Assembly: GCF_902506435.1 (NCBI RefSeq)
Contig: NZ_LR733215.1
Span: forward strand, 951,841 to 1,015,840
Direction: 5' to 3'
DNA: 64,000 nt
Source: Nocardioides sp. AX2bis
GTDB taxonomy: Bacteria; Actinomycetota; Actinomycetes; Propionibacteriales; Nocardioidaceae
Shown: in pieces, positions 11,475 to 20,672 of the stretch
Layout: each line of letters begins with the position of its first letter
Numbering within the stretch: position 1 is the first letter of the stretch
The notes under the pieces: model-generated
The model's input: only the letters and a program-made list of their open reading frames with translations
What the model was told of the DNA's origin: nothing
Database searches by the model: none
Made by a program: the position numbers and the translations under genes

Positions 11475-12554
11475 TCACGCCCTGGATCGGGAACCCGTCG
11501 GCGCGGGGACCAGCGGCAGCAGGTGCGCGTCGAGCAGCTCGTCGACCGCCGCGGTCCACGTCCGGGCCAGGGCGAGCTCGCGCGCGCGGCTGCCGAGCAG
11601 GGCCCGGCGGCGGTCCCGCACGACCGCGTCGACGGCGTCGAGCAGCCCGCGGCGCGCGCCGGGGTCGTAGAGCAGCCCGCTCTCCAGGTGGCGGACGGCC
11701 TCGGGCGCCCCACCGCTGCGCGGTGCGACCACGGGGACTCCGCTCGCGGCGGCCTCGCGCAGCACGTGGCCGCAGGTCTGGTGCTCCCCGGGGTGGACCA
11801 GGACGTCGAGGGAGGGCAGCGCGACCGTCAGGTCGCCGGTCTGCAGCGTGCCGAGCATCTTGGCCTCGGGCAGGTGCGACTCCAGCCAGCCGCGCTCCGG
11901 GCCGTCGCCGATCACGACCGGACGGACGCCCGGGAGGTCGGCCAGGGCGGCGAGCCGACGGACGCCGTGGCGCTTGTCGAGCCCGCCGACGTAGCCGACC
12001 ACGACCTGCTCGCCGGCGCGGGAGCCGACGCGGGCCCAGGAGTCGTGCAGCCACTGGTCGCGCAGGCCCGGGGTGAAGGCGGCCGTGTCGACGCCGGGCG
12101 CCCAGACCGGGGCGTCCACCTCGAGCTCGGCGACGCGCTCGTGCATCCAGCGGCTGGTCACGACCACCCGGTCGGCGCGGCTGGCGACCTTGCGGCGCCA
12201 GTAGTCGGCCGAGGTGTCGAGCAGGGGGGAGTGCTCCACCACCAGGGTCGGCAGGCCGAGGCCGCGGGCGTGCTTCAGGGCCTTGCGGCCGAGCCGGCCG
12301 GGGGAGGAGAGGTGCACGACGTCGGGGGCGAAGGCGGCCAGCACCTCGCGGACCTGGGTGCCCACCTTCTCCAGGGTGCTGACGCGGTGCACCCGCACCC
12401 CGCGGTACGAGGCCAGCCCCGGCCCCGGTGCGATCACCAGCAGCTCGTGGCCGCGGTCGACCAGCCGGTCGACGGTCGCCCGCAGCGTAGTCGTGGTGGC
12501 GTCCACGGCGGGGTAGAAGGACTCGGTCACGATCGCGATGCGAGCAGGGCTCAT
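11475..12554 (-). CDS. Glycosyltransferase family 4, alpha-mannosyltransferase-like
   Basis: 359-residue GT-B fold enzyme. The N-terminal acceptor domain starts RIAIVTESFYPAVDATTTTL; the C-terminal donor domain contains GDGPERGWLESHLP and HPGEHQTCGHVLREAAASG, the latter holding the nucleotide-sugar binding region seen in actinobacterial MgtA/PimB-type mannosyltransferases. Such enzymes transfer mannose or glucose from GDP- or UDP-sugar to lipid acceptors at the membrane's inner face. It sits upstream of sdhC on the same strand with a 51-bp gap. The ATG at 12554 is preferred over an earlier codon because the fold's first strand begins two residues later. The actual sugar and acceptor are unknown. 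Confidence 0.83.
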   Translation of the reverse strand: MSPARIAIVTESFYPAVDATTTTLRATVDRLVDRGHELLVIAPGPGLASYRGVRVHRVSTLEKVGTQVREVLAAFAPDVVHLSSPGRLGRKALKHARGLGLPTLVVEHSPLLDTSADYWRRKVASRADRVVVTSRWMHERVAELEVDAPVWAPGVDTAAFTPGLRDQWLHDSWARVGSRAGEQVVVGYVGGLDKRHGVRRLAALADLPGVRPVVIGDGPERGWLESHLPEAKMLGTLQTGDLTVALPSLDVLVHPGEHQTCGHVLREAAASGVPVVAPRSGGAPEAVRHLESGLLYDPGARRGLLDAVDAVVRDRRRALLGSRARELALARTWTAAVDELLDAHLLPLVPAPTGSRSRA

Positions 12555-12633
12555 GGTCTGCAGCCTGCCCACCCGCCCCGACAGCCCGGCGGACACGAGG
12601 TGGCCGGCGGGTGAAGACGGCGCTGCGGGGTGG

Positions 12634-12793
12634 CGGTGGTCGAGGAGCGAGCGCCAGCCCCCGGTGGTCGAGGAGCGAGCGAAGCGAGCGTCACGAGACC
12701 AGCCCCCGGTGGTCGAGGAGCGAGCGAAGCGAGCGTCACGAGACCAGCCCCCGGTGGTCGAGGAGCGAGCGAAGCGAGCGTCACGAGACCAGG
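12634..12793. repeat. 45-bp tandem repeat array, dispersed GGTCGAGGAGCGAGCG family
   Basis: Three near-perfect 45-bp units begin at 12661, 12706 and 12751, preceded by a shortened unit at 12634. Each holds the 38-bp core GGTGGTCGAGGAGCGAGCG-AAGCGAGCGTCACGAGACC plus a 7-bp linker. The core recurs at 31640-31678 and in the 58.4-kb array. The 440-bp gap 12555-12994 holds this array, then about 150 bp of GC-rich sequence with short direct repeats of GTGACCGG, then the mut promoter. No gene is credible here: the apparent reading frames are just translations of the repeat. Confidence 0.9.
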
Positions 12794-12982
12794 CAGCCGG
12801 TGGGCCGCGCCGCCGGGCTGGTCGGGTCGTGATCCGGTGTCAGCAGGTGGCACCAGATCGCGAGTCGAGAGCCACCGGTGTGACCGGCTGTGACCGGGCG
12901 ACCGAGGTCGGCCGCCCAGGCTCCCGACGCCGGTGAACGGTTGTGAACCTCACACTCGGTGGCCGACGTCACGTTGCCGCCC

Positions 12983-12988
12983 TAGTCT
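12983..12988 (+). promoter_or_regulatory. Putative -10 box of the mutAB-meaB operon
   Basis: TAGTCT lies 6 nt before the mutA ATG with no Shine-Dalgarno sequence, so the operon mRNA is probably leaderless. Confidence 0.5.
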
Positions 12989-12994
12989 GCGGCC

Positions 12995-14779
12995 ATGACC
13001 TCCGAGGGCAGCGCCGCGGGAGCGGTGGACGGCGGGCTCGACGACCCGCAGGAGCTCGAGCCGGAGCAGGGGACCCTGGCGCTGGCCGCCGAGGGCGACA
13101 CCGCCGACCGCGCCGACTGGGAGGCCGCCGCGGCGGCCGTGCTCCGCAAGGCGCGACGGCTGGGCGAGGACGACCCCGACGAGCTGGTCTGGGAGCGCCT
13201 CGCGCAGCGCACCCTGGACGGCGTCGACGTCACCCCGCTCGGCACGCCGGAGGACCTCGACGGGCTCGTCACGGCCGGGCGCCCGCAGCGCACGGGGGAG
13301 TGGGACGTCCGCGCCCACCTGCGCCTCGCGGCCGGCGAGGAGAAGCAGGCCAACGAGACGCTGCTGGTCGACCTCGAGGGCGGCGTCACCTCGCTGTGGC
13401 TGACCCTGCCGGACGGCGCCGACCTCGTCCCGCTCCTCGACGGCGTGCTGCTCGACCTCGCCCCGGTCGTCCTGGACGCCCCGGCCTCCCCGGTCGCCAC
13501 CGCCGAGGCGTTGCTCGCCCTGGCCGCCGACCGCGACGTCACGCCGGCCGCCGGCACCAACCTCGGCGTCACCGCCACCGCGGCCGAGAACGACCTGGTC
13601 GCGGTCGCCCGGCTGGCCCACGACCACGGCCTGCTCGGCGTGGTCGTCGACGCCACCGACGCCCACGACCGCGGCGCCTCGGACGCCCAGGAGCTCGGCC
13701 GGTCGCTCCAGCTCGGCGCCCGGGTGCTGCGCGCGCTCACCGGCGCCGGTCTCGACGTCGACCAGGCCGCCGCGCTCGTGGAGCACCGGCTCGCCGCCAC
13801 CGACGAGCAGCTGACCACCATCGCCAAGCTCCGCGCCGCGCGCCGTCTCTGGGACCGCGTCCTCGAGCTCAGCGGCGCCTCCGAGGAGACCCGGGTCGCG
13901 GGCCAGCGCCAGCACGTCGTGACGAGCCGGCCGATGATGAGCCGCTACGACCCGTACGTGAACGTCCTGCGGACGACCGTGGCCGCGTTCTCGGCCGGCG
14001 TCGGCGGGGCCGAGGCCGTGACCGTGCTGCCCTTCGACAGCCCGCTCGGTCGCCCCGAGACGCTGGGCCGTCGGATCGCGCGCAACACCAGCCACCTGCT
14101 CGTCTCCGAGAGCCACGTCGCCCGGGTCGCCGACCCGGCGGGCGGTGCGTACGCCGTCGAGCGCCTCACCGACGACCTGGCCGCGGCCGCCTGGGAGGTC
14201 CTCGGTCGGCTCGACGCCGCCCCCGACCCGGACGCCGAGCTCGACGCCCTCGTGTCGGCCACCGCCGCCGAGCGTGACGAGCAGGTCGCCACCAGGACCC
14301 GCCCGATCACCGGCCTCACCGAGTTCCCGGCCGTCGACGAGGAGCTCCCGCAGCGCGAGCCCGACGGCGCGTGGGACGGCGTACGCCCCTGGGGCCACGC
14401 CTTCGAGGCCCTGCGCGACGAGCCGGCCACCGAGCGGGTCTTCCTGGCCACGATGGGTCCGGTGGCCACGCACACCGCGCGGGCCACCTTCGCCAGCAAC
14501 CTGCTCACCGCCGGCGGGATCGGCGTGGACGTGGCCGGCGCGACCGACGACGTCGAGGCCCTGCTGGCGGCCTACGACGGCCAGCGCGTCGCCTGCCTGG
14601 CCGGTGCCGACCCCGTCTACGCCGACTGGGGCGCGGCGGCGGTGACCGCGCTGCGCGAGGCCGGTGCCGCCCGCGTCGTGGTCGCGGGCAGGCCGCGCGA
14701 CCTCGGGGTCGACGACTCCTGCGCGGTCGGCGTCGACGCCCTCGCCTTCCTCACCCGGACCAGAGAGGCCCTCGCATGA
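12995..14779 (+). CDS. mutA: Methylmalonyl-CoA mutase small (beta) subunit
   Basis: 594-residue non-catalytic partner of MutB in the heterodimeric B12 mutase. It keeps the TIM-barrel architecture (for example [20 protein letters not shown] around residue 306-325) and a Rossmann-like C terminus. The B12-binding DxHxxG motif is absent: the equivalent region reads [13 protein letters not shown], as expected for the small subunit. Mutase converts (R)-methylmalonyl-CoA to succinyl-CoA, feeding propionyl units into the TCA cycle. The stop overlaps the mutB ATG by 4 nt, ensuring equal synthesis. Confidence 0.93.
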   Translation: MTSEGSAAGAVDGGLDDPQELEPEQGTLALAAEGDTADRADWEAAAAAVLRKARRLGEDDPDELVWERLAQRTLDGVDVTPLGTPEDLDGLVTAGRPQRTGEWDVRAHLRLAAGEEKQANETLLVDLEGGVTSLWLTLPDGADLVPLLDGVLLDLAPVVLDAPASPVATAEALLALAADRDVTPAAGTNLGVTATAAENDLVAVARLAHDHGLLGVVVDATDAHDRGASDAQELGRSLQLGARVLRALTGAGLDVDQAAALVEHRLAATDEQLTTIAKLRAARRLWDRVLELSGASEETRVAGQRQHVVTSRPMMSRYDPYVNVLRTTVAAFSAGVGGAEAVTVLPFDSPLGRPETLGRRIARNTSHLLVSESHVARVADPAGGAYAVERLTDDLAAAAWEVLGRLDAAPDPDAELDALVSATAAERDEQVATRTRPITGLTEFPAVDEELPQREPDGAWDGVRPWGHAFEALRDEPATERVFLATMGPVATHTARATFASNLLTAGGIGVDVAGATDDVEALLAAYDGQRVACLAGADPVYADWGAAAVTALREAGAARVVVAGRPRDLGVDDSCAVGVDALAFLTRTREALA

Positions 14780-16971
14780 GCGTCCCCGACTCCTTCGCCG
14801 GCCTGCCCCTGGCCACGACCTCCGGTCTCGAGACGCTCACCGGCGCCCGCTCCTCGACCACCGGTGCCGCCGCCTGGACCGCGCCCGAGAACATCGACAT
14901 CCAGCCGCGCTACACCGCCGCCGACGTCGAGGGCCTCGACGCGCTGGGCACCTGGCCCGGGCTGAGCCCGTTCCTGCGAGGGCCCTACCCGACGATGTAC
15001 ACCACCCAGCCGTGGACGGTGCGCCAGTACGCCGGGTTCTCCACCGCCGAGGCGTCCAACGCGTTCTACCGTCGCAACCTCGCCGCCGGCCAGAAGGGCC
15101 TCTCGGTCGCCTTCGACCTGGCCACCCACCGCGGCTACGACTCCGACCACCCACGCGTGCGTGGCGACGTCGGGATGGCCGGGGTGGCCATCGACTCGAT
15201 CTACGACGCCCGCCAGCTCTTCGACGGCATCCCGCTGGACCAGATGTCGGTGTCGATGACGATGAACGGCGCCGTGCTGCCGGTGATGGCCCTCTACATC
15301 GCCGCGGCCGAGGAGCAGGGGGTGAAGCCGGCCCAGCTCTCGGGGACCATCCAGAACGACATCCTCAAGGAGTTCATGGTCCGCAACACCTACATCTACC
15401 CGCCGGCGCCGAGCATGCGGATCATCTCCGACATCTTCCGCTACACCGCCGAGGAGATGCCGCGGTTCAACTCGATCTCCATCTCCGGCTACCACATCCA
15501 GGAGGCCGGGGCCACGGCCGACCTGGAGCTGGCGTACACGCTCGCGGACGGCGTGGAGTACCTCCGCGCCGGCCTCGACGCCGGCCTCGACGTCGACCGG
15601 TTCGCGCCGCGGCTGTCGTTCTTCTGGGCGATCGGGATGAACTTCTTCATGGAGGTCGCCAAGCTCCGCGCGGCCCGCGCGCTGTGGGCCCGGCTCGTGC
15701 GGGAGTTCGAGCCGCAGAACCCCAAGTCGCTCAGCCTGCGCACCCACTCGCAGACCTCCGGCTGGAGCCTGACCGCCCAGGACGTCTTCAACAACGTCGG
15801 GCGCACCTGCCTGGAGGCGATGGCCGCCACGCAGGGCCACACCCAGTCGCTGCACACGAACGCCCTCGACGAGGCGATCGCGCTGCCCAGCGACTTCTCG
15901 GCCCGGATCGCGCGCAACACCCAGCTGCTGCTCCAGCAGGAGTCCGGCACCACCGGCACGATCGACCCGTGGGCCGGCTCCTACTACGTCGAGCGGCTGA
16001 CGCACGACCTCGCCGAGCGCGCCTGGGCCCACATCACCGAGGCCGAGCAGGCCGGCGGGATGGCTGCGGCGATCGAGCAGGGCATCCCCAAGATGCGCAT
16101 CGAGGAGGCGGCCGCCCGCACCCAGGCCCGGATCGACTCCGGGCGCCAGAAGGTGATCGGCGTCAACACCTTCCGCCTGGCCGCCGAGGACAAGCTCGAC
16201 GTGCTGCGCGTCGACAACGACGACGTCTACCGCCAGCAGATCGCCAAGCTCGAGCGGCTGCGCGAGGAGCGCCACGACGACGACGTGCGCCGCACGCTCG
16301 AGGCGCTCACCAACGCCGCCGACCAGGGTCCCGAGAACGGCTCCATGGACGGCAACCTGCTGGCGCTGGCCGTCGACGCCGCCCGGGCCAAGGCCACCGT
16401 CGGGGAGATCTCCGACGCCCTCGAGAAGGTCTACGGCCGGCACCAGGCGACCATCCGTACGATCAGCGGCGTGTTCCGCGACGAGTCGGCCGGCGACGGG
16501 TCCGAGGAGGGCTCGACGCTGGTCCAGCAGGTCCTCGGCGCGACCGCCGAGTTCGACGAGGCCGAGGGCCGACGCCCGCGGATCCTGGTGGCCAAGATGG
16601 GCCAGGACGGCCACGACCGCGGCCAGAAGGTCGTCGTGTCCGCCTTCGCCGACATGGGCTTCGACGTCGACGTGGGGCCGCTGTTCTCCACGCCGGAGGA
16701 GGTCGCCCAGCAGGCGGTCGACGCCGACGTGCACATCGTCGGCGTGTCCTCCCTGGCCGCCGGTCACCTCGCGCTGCTGCCTGCGCTGAAGGAGGCGCTG
16801 ACCGAGCAGGGCCGCCCCGACGTGATGATCGTGATCGGCGGCGTGATCCCGCCCGACGACGTCCCGCGGCTGCGCGAGATGGGCGCGGCCGCGGTCTTCC
16901 TGCCCGGCACCGTGATCGCCGAGTCGGCGCTCGACCTGCTGGCGCGCCTGCGCGAGCAGCTCGGGCACTGA
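14776..16971 (+). CDS. mutB: Methylmalonyl-CoA mutase large (alpha) subunit
   Basis: 731-residue catalytic subunit. The N-terminal TIM barrel binds methylmalonyl-CoA ([19 protein letters not shown] near residue 73). The C-terminal cobalamin domain carries the base-off motif D611-G-H613-D-R-G616, with H613 as lower cobalt ligand. Length and order match actinobacterial MutB/ScpA. It sits between mutA (4-nt overlap) and meaB (8-nt gap), forming a complete mutase plus chaperone operon. With the acyl-CoA carboxylase genes at 53.6 and 63.5 kb, it would complete propionyl-CoA to succinyl-CoA conversion, lacking only an epimerase in this window. Confidence 0.97.
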   Translation: MSVPDSFAGLPLATTSGLETLTGARSSTTGAAAWTAPENIDIQPRYTAADVEGLDALGTWPGLSPFLRGPYPTMYTTQPWTVRQYAGFSTAEASNAFYRRNLAAGQKGLSVAFDLATHRGYDSDHPRVRGDVGMAGVAIDSIYDARQLFDGIPLDQMSVSMTMNGAVLPVMALYIAAAEEQGVKPAQLSGTIQNDILKEFMVRNTYIYPPAPSMRIISDIFRYTAEEMPRFNSISISGYHIQEAGATADLELAYTLADGVEYLRAGLDAGLDVDRFAPRLSFFWAIGMNFFMEVAKLRAARALWARLVREFEPQNPKSLSLRTHSQTSGWSLTAQDVFNNVGRTCLEAMAATQGHTQSLHTNALDEAIALPSDFSARIARNTQLLLQQESGTTGTIDPWAGSYYVERLTHDLAERAWAHITEAEQAGGMAAAIEQGIPKMRIEEAAARTQARIDSGRQKVIGVNTFRLAAEDKLDVLRVDNDDVYRQQIAKLERLREERHDDDVRRTLEALTNAADQGPENGSMDGNLLALAVDAARAKATVGEISDALEKVYGRHQATIRTISGVFRDESAGDGSEEGSTLVQQVLGATAEFDEAEGRRPRILVAKMGQDGHDRGQKVVVSAFADMGFDVDVGPLFSTPEEVAQQAVDADVHIVGVSSLAAGHLALLPALKEALTEQGRPDVMIVIGGVIPPDDVPRLREMGAAAVFLPGTVIAESALDLLARLREQLGH

Positions 16972-16979
16972 CCGCCGTC

Positions 16980-17984
16980 GTGAGGCCGCAGGTCGACGAG
17001 CTGGTCGACGGCGTCCTGGCGGGGCGCCGTGCCCAGGTGTCGCAGGCGATCACGCTGGTGGAGTCCTCGCGCCCCGCGCACCGCGAGCAGGCACGCGAGC
17101 TGATGACCGCGCTGACCGACCGCGAGGGTGCCGGGGTGACCAGCCCGGCGGTCCGGGTCGGGGTCTCCGGCGTGCCGGGGGTCGGCAAGTCCACCTTCAT
17201 CGAGGCCCTCGGCGCCCGGCTGACCGCGGGCGGCCACCGGGTCGGGGTGCTGGCCGTCGACCCCTCCAGCGTCCGCACCGGCGGGTCGGTCCTGGGCGAC
17301 AAGACCCGGATGCCGCACCTCGCGGTGAACCGTGACGCCTACATCCGCCCCTCGCCGGCCGCCGGCACCCTCGGCGGGGTCGCCCGGGCGACGGTCCAGG
17401 CGATGGCGGTGCTGGAGGCGGCGGCGTACGACGTGGTGCTCGTCGAGACGGTCGGCGTCGGTCAGTCCGAGGTGACCGTGGCCGGGATGGTCGACACCTT
17501 CCTGTTCCTCACCCTGGCCCGCACCGGCGACCAGCTGCAGGGCATCAAGAAGGGCATCCTGGAGATCGCCGACGTGATCGCGGTGAACAAGGCCGACGGC
17601 GACCGCGAGGGCGAGGCCCGGGCCGCGGCCCGGGAGCTGGCCGGCGCGCTGCGCTTCGTGCGCGGCCACGGCGAGTGGGCGCCGCCCGTGGTGACCTGCT
17701 CCGGCCTGCACGACGTCGGCGTCGACGACCTGTGGGCCCGGGTGCACGCCCACCGCGACTTCCTCGGCGCCGACGGGCTCGCCGCGAAGCGGGCCGGCCA
17801 GCAGCTCGACTTCACCTGGGCGCTGGTGCGCGACGAGCTCGACCAGCGGCTGCGGCACTCCGCCGGGGTGCGCGCGGTCCGCGACGAGGTCCGCGCCGAG
17901 GTCCTCGACGGCAGCCTGCCGGCGACGGTCGCGGCCGACCGGATCCTGGCGGCGTACGACGAGGGGGTCGGCGCGCGGCGGTAA
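16980..17984 (+). CDS. meaB: MeaB/ArgK family GTPase, mutase chaperone
   Basis: 334-residue P-loop GTPase that gates cobalamin loading and protects methylmalonyl-CoA mutase from inactivation. Walker A is GVPGVGKS at residues 64-71; the switch region ETVGVGQSEV and the NKAD guanine-specificity motif follow. The C-terminal helices (about 290-334) are dimerisation elements in the family. I chose the GTG at 16980, 8 nt after the mutB stop; a longer upstream extension lies inside mutB in another frame. Family names ArgK and LAO/AO ATPase are historical misnomers. Confidence 0.94.
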   Translation: MRPQVDELVDGVLAGRRAQVSQAITLVESSRPAHREQARELMTALTDREGAGVTSPAVRVGVSGVPGVGKSTFIEALGARLTAGGHRVGVLAVDPSSVRTGGSVLGDKTRMPHLAVNRDAYIRPSPAAGTLGGVARATVQAMAVLEAAAYDVVLVETVGVGQSEVTVAGMVDTFLFLTLARTGDQLQGIKKGILEIADVIAVNKADGDREGEARAAARELAGALRFVRGHGEWAPPVVTCSGLHDVGVDDLWARVHAHRDFLGADGLAAKRAGQQLDFTWALVRDELDQRLRHSAGVRAVRDEVRAEVLDGSLPATVAADRILAAYDEGVGARR

Positions 17985-17987
17985 CCT
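17982..17987 (+). promoter_or_regulatory. Putative -10 box before the M20 amidohydrolase
   Basis: TAACCT overlaps the meaB stop codon and lies 8 nt before the ATG at 17996; it may give this gene its own leaderless transcript. Confidence 0.3.
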
Positions 17988-17995
17988 GGCCGTCT

Positions 17996-19237
17996 ATGCC
18001 GCTGCCCGCCGATCCGGCCCACCTCGCCCACCTCGTCCACCTCGTCGCGGACGTGGTCCACAAGTACGACGACGAGCTGCGCGACCTCCGCCGCGACCTG
18101 CACGCCCACCCCGAGCTGTCGCGGCACGAGCAGCGCACCACCGCCCTGGTCGCCGACCGCCTGGCCCGCACCGCCTGGCAGGTCCGCCTGCTGCCCGGCA
18201 CGGGCCTGGTCGCCGACCTCGGCCCGAGCGGGCCGGGCGCGGCCGACGGACCCGTCGTGGCGCTGCGCGCCGACATGGACGCGCTGCCCCTCGAGGACGT
18301 CACGACCGACCCCTGGGTGAGCACCGTCCCCGGGGTGGCGCACGCCTGCGGCCACGACGTGCACACCACCGCCCTGCTCGGTGCGGCGCTGGCCCTCGAC
18401 GAGGTGCACGGCCGCGGGCTGCTGCCCGGTCGGGTCCGGCTCTTCTTCCAGCCGGCCGAGGAGGTCATGCCCGGGGGAGCGCTCGACCTGATCGGCCAGG
18501 GCGTGCTCGAGGACGTCGAGCAGGTCTTCGCGCTGCACTGCGACCCCGCCGTCGACCTCGGCCAGGTGGGCCTGCGGCTCGGACCGCTGACCAGCGCCGC
18601 CGACAAGGTCGAGGTCCGCCTCGAGGGCCCCGGCGGCCACACGTCGCGCCCGCACCTCACCGGCGACCTCGTCTTCGCGCTCGCCAAGGTCACCACCGAG
18701 CTCCCCGCGGTGCTGTCGCGGCGGATGGACCCCCGCTCCGGGGTCAGCGTGGTGTGGGGCGTGGTGGCCGCCGGATCGGCCCCCAACGTGATCCCCGACC
18801 GGGGCCGGGTCTCCGGCACGGTCCGGATCCTCGACGCCGAGGCCTGGGCCGGCTGCGAGCAGATCGTGCGGGACGCGGTGCGCGACGTCGTCGCGCCGTA
18901 CGGCGTGACCGCCCACGTCGACTACCTGCGCGGCGTCCCGCCCGTGGTCAACGACCCGCGCGCCAACCACGTGCTCTCGGCGGCCGTCTCCGACGTGCTG
19001 GGCGAGGAGGGCCGGGTCGTGGCCGGTCAGAGCATGGGCGGCGAGGACTTCGGCTGGTACCTCGACGAGGTGCCCGGCGCGATGATGCGCCTGGGCACCC
19101 GGACCCCGGGCGGGCCGACCTACGACCTGCACCAGGGCAACCTGCGCGTCGACGAGCGGGCGGTCGGCGTGGGGGCGCGCCTCCTGGCCCAGACCGCGCT
19201 GCGGGCGCACCTCGAGGGCGACGCGAGCCCGGTCTGA
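17996..19237 (+). CDS. M20 family amidohydrolase (IAA-amino acid hydrolase-like)
   Basis: 413-residue metallo-amidohydrolase of the M20D group, which removes acyl groups from amino acids or cleaves related amides. Metal-site motifs are HACGHDVH (C118, H120), FQPAEE with E155/E156, and a histidine in HCDPAVDLGQ. A dimerisation domain (about residues 200-310) interrupts the catalytic domain, and GGEDFGWYLDEVPG near the C terminus is family-typical. It starts 11 nt after meaB but is probably functionally separate. The Leu/His-rich N terminus of 25 residues is unusual but not signal-like. The natural substrate is unknown. Confidence 0.86.
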   Translation: MPLPADPAHLAHLVHLVADVVHKYDDELRDLRRDLHAHPELSRHEQRTTALVADRLARTAWQVRLLPGTGLVADLGPSGPGAADGPVVALRADMDALPLEDVTTDPWVSTVPGVAHACGHDVHTTALLGAALALDEVHGRGLLPGRVRLFFQPAEEVMPGGALDLIGQGVLEDVEQVFALHCDPAVDLGQVGLRLGPLTSAADKVEVRLEGPGGHTSRPHLTGDLVFALAKVTTELPAVLSRRMDPRSGVSVVWGVVAAGSAPNVIPDRGRVSGTVRILDAEAWAGCEQIVRDAVRDVVAPYGVTAHVDYLRGVPPVVNDPRANHVLSAAVSDVLGEEGRVVAGQSMGGEDFGWYLDEVPGAMMRLGTRTPGGPTYDLHQGNLRVDERAVGVGARLLAQTALRAHLEGDASPV

Positions 19238-19368
19238 CCCGCTCGCGGGGCCGGTCCCAGGGCCGGTCTCAGGCGGTCCTCTGGGACCTCCGTCCCGGGA
19301 CCCGTGTCCGTCGTGTTCCGCCTCGGTAACGATTGGCGCGCACGGTCCGTCGGGCCGTCCCCACCCTT

Positions 19369-19374
19369 TAGGGT
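19369..19374 (+). promoter_or_regulatory. Possible -10 box of the nucleoside importer operon
   Basis: TAGGGT lies about 55 nt before the TTG start of the lipoprotein gene and would give a leader of roughly 50 nt. No -35 box is clear. The 192-bp gap 19238-19429 holds nothing else I can name. Confidence 0.25.
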
Positions 19375-19429
19375 TCCCGGTGGCCGTCGTCGACCGGGGA
19401 CGTGCCGTCTCAGCAACCGAGGAGGCGTC

Positions 19430-20485
19430 TTGCGACGCAGCAGCACCACGCTGGCAGCCCTTTTCTCCGCCAGCATCCTGGCCCTGACCGCGTGCGGCGG
19501 TGGCGGTGACGACACCGCCTCCGACGGTGGCTCCGACAGCGAGGGCGGATCCGACTCCGGCCTCAAGGTCGGCCTCGCCTACGACGTGGGCGGGCGCGGT
19601 GACCAGTCCTTCAACGACTCGGCGGCCGCCGGTCTCGACCAGGCCATCGAGGAGTACGGCATCGACCCGCAGGAGTCGGCCGCCGAGGACGGCGAGTCCG
19701 AGTCCGCCCGCGAGGAGCGCCTGCGCACCTTCGTCGACGCCGGCTACGACCCCATCATCGCCGTCGGCTTCGCCTACGAGGCCGCGGTGGCCAAGGTGGC
19801 CGAGGAGTTCCCCGACTCCCACTTCGCCATCATCGACAGCGAGACCGTCGAGGCCGACAACGTCGCCAACCTCGTCTTCGCCGAGGAGGAGGGCTCCTTC
19901 CTCGTCGGTGCGGCCGCGGCCCTCAAGACCGAGACCGACAACGTCGGCTTCGTCGGCGGCGTCGAGACCCCGCTCATCCAGAAGTTCGAGGCCGGCTACA
20001 TCGCCGGTGCCGAGGCCGTGAACCCCGACATCGAGGTCCAGTCGACCTACCTGACGCAGATCCCGGACTTCTCCGGCTTCGCCGACCCGGCCCGCGGGAA
20101 GACCGCGGCCGAGGGCATGTTCGACGGCGGCGCCGACATCGTCTACCACGCGGCCGGCGGCTCCGGCGGCGGCGTCTTCGAGGCGGCGGCCGAGTCCGAC
20201 AACCTCGCCATCGGTGTCGACTCCGACCAGTACGAGACGGCCGACCCGTCCGTGCAGGACGTGATCATGACCTCGATGCTGAAGAACATCGACGTCGCGG
20301 TCTTCGAGTACCTCACCGCGGTCAACGACGGAGAGTTCCCCTCGGGCATCACCCGCTACGACCTGTCGGTCGACGGCGTCGGCTACTCCACCTCCGGTGG
20401 TCAGGTCGACGACATCGCCGACGAGCTCGACGAGTACAAGCAGCAGATCATCGACGGTGAGGTCGAGGTCCCCTCCGCTCCCTGA
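19430..20485 (+). CDS. BMP family ABC transporter substrate-binding lipoprotein
   Basis: 351-residue exported lipoprotein, the probable nucleoside receptor of the importer encoded downstream. The N terminus has RR, a hydrophobic stretch and the lipobox LTAC (cysteine at residue 22), then a flexible Gly/Ser/Asp linker. The mature domain has the BMP/PnrA pattern: DVGGRGDQSFNDSAAAGL, then GFVGGVETPLIQKFEAGYIA and YHAAGGSGGGVFEAA. The TTG at 19430 is chosen because GGAGG is 4 nt upstream and a signal peptide starts there; the upstream in-frame codons would bury that signal. PnrA-like proteins bind purine and pyrimidine nucleosides, matching the neighbouring cdd and deoA. Confidence 0.92.
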   Translation: MRRSSTTLAALFSASILALTACGGGGDDTASDGGSDSEGGSDSGLKVGLAYDVGGRGDQSFNDSAAAGLDQAIEEYGIDPQESAAEDGESESAREERLRTFVDAGYDPIIAVGFAYEAAVAKVAEEFPDSHFAIIDSETVEADNVANLVFAEEEGSFLVGAAAALKTETDNVGFVGGVETPLIQKFEAGYIAGAEAVNPDIEVQSTYLTQIPDFSGFADPARGKTAAEGMFDGGADIVYHAAGGSGGGVFEAAAESDNLAIGVDSDQYETADPSVQDVIMTSMLKNIDVAVFEYLTAVNDGEFPSGITRYDLSVDGVGYSTSGGQVDDIADELDEYKQQIIDGEVEVPSAP

Positions 20486-20525
20486 CGGGACCGGTCGGCA
20501 CCACGCAGCACCACTCACCAGCGAC

Positions 20526-20557
20526 CGGGGTCGCGGGCGTTCGCGCCCGCGGCCCCG
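20526..20557 (+). terminator. UUCG-capped hairpin between receptor and ATPase genes
   Basis: A 14-bp stem with one G-U pair and a TTCG tetraloop at 20540-20543 stands 41 nt after the lipoprotein stop. It may stabilise or partly terminate the receptor mRNA so that binding protein exceeds transporter. Confidence 0.6.
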
Positions 20558-20580
20558 TGCCGCGTCCCGGCGGGACGAGC

Positions 20581-20602
20581 CGTCACCGCGGTGACGTAGC
20601 CT
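20581..20602 (+). promoter_or_regulatory. Perfect 16-bp palindrome abutting a -10 box upstream of the ATPase gene
   Basis: CGTCACCGCGGTGACG at 20581-20596 is a perfect palindrome touching a TAGCCT box at 20597-20602. This looks like an operator controlling an internal promoter about 65 nt before the ATPase start. The regulator is unknown. Confidence 0.5.
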
Positions 20603-20672
20603 CGCACCGCTCGACCCGCCCGCTGCTCCACCCGCACCACCCGTCCCACCGGCCCAGGAGGTCCACGCCGTC

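Noticed and set aside
12538..12936. Small proteins with EERAKRASRDQ-like repeats
   Set aside because: They are only translations of the 45-bp intergenic repeat in different frames.
12889..12994. Cobalamin riboswitch upstream of mutA
   Set aside because: The space between the repeat array and the start is short, no B12-box-like sequence is visible, and the -10 box implies a leaderless mRNA.
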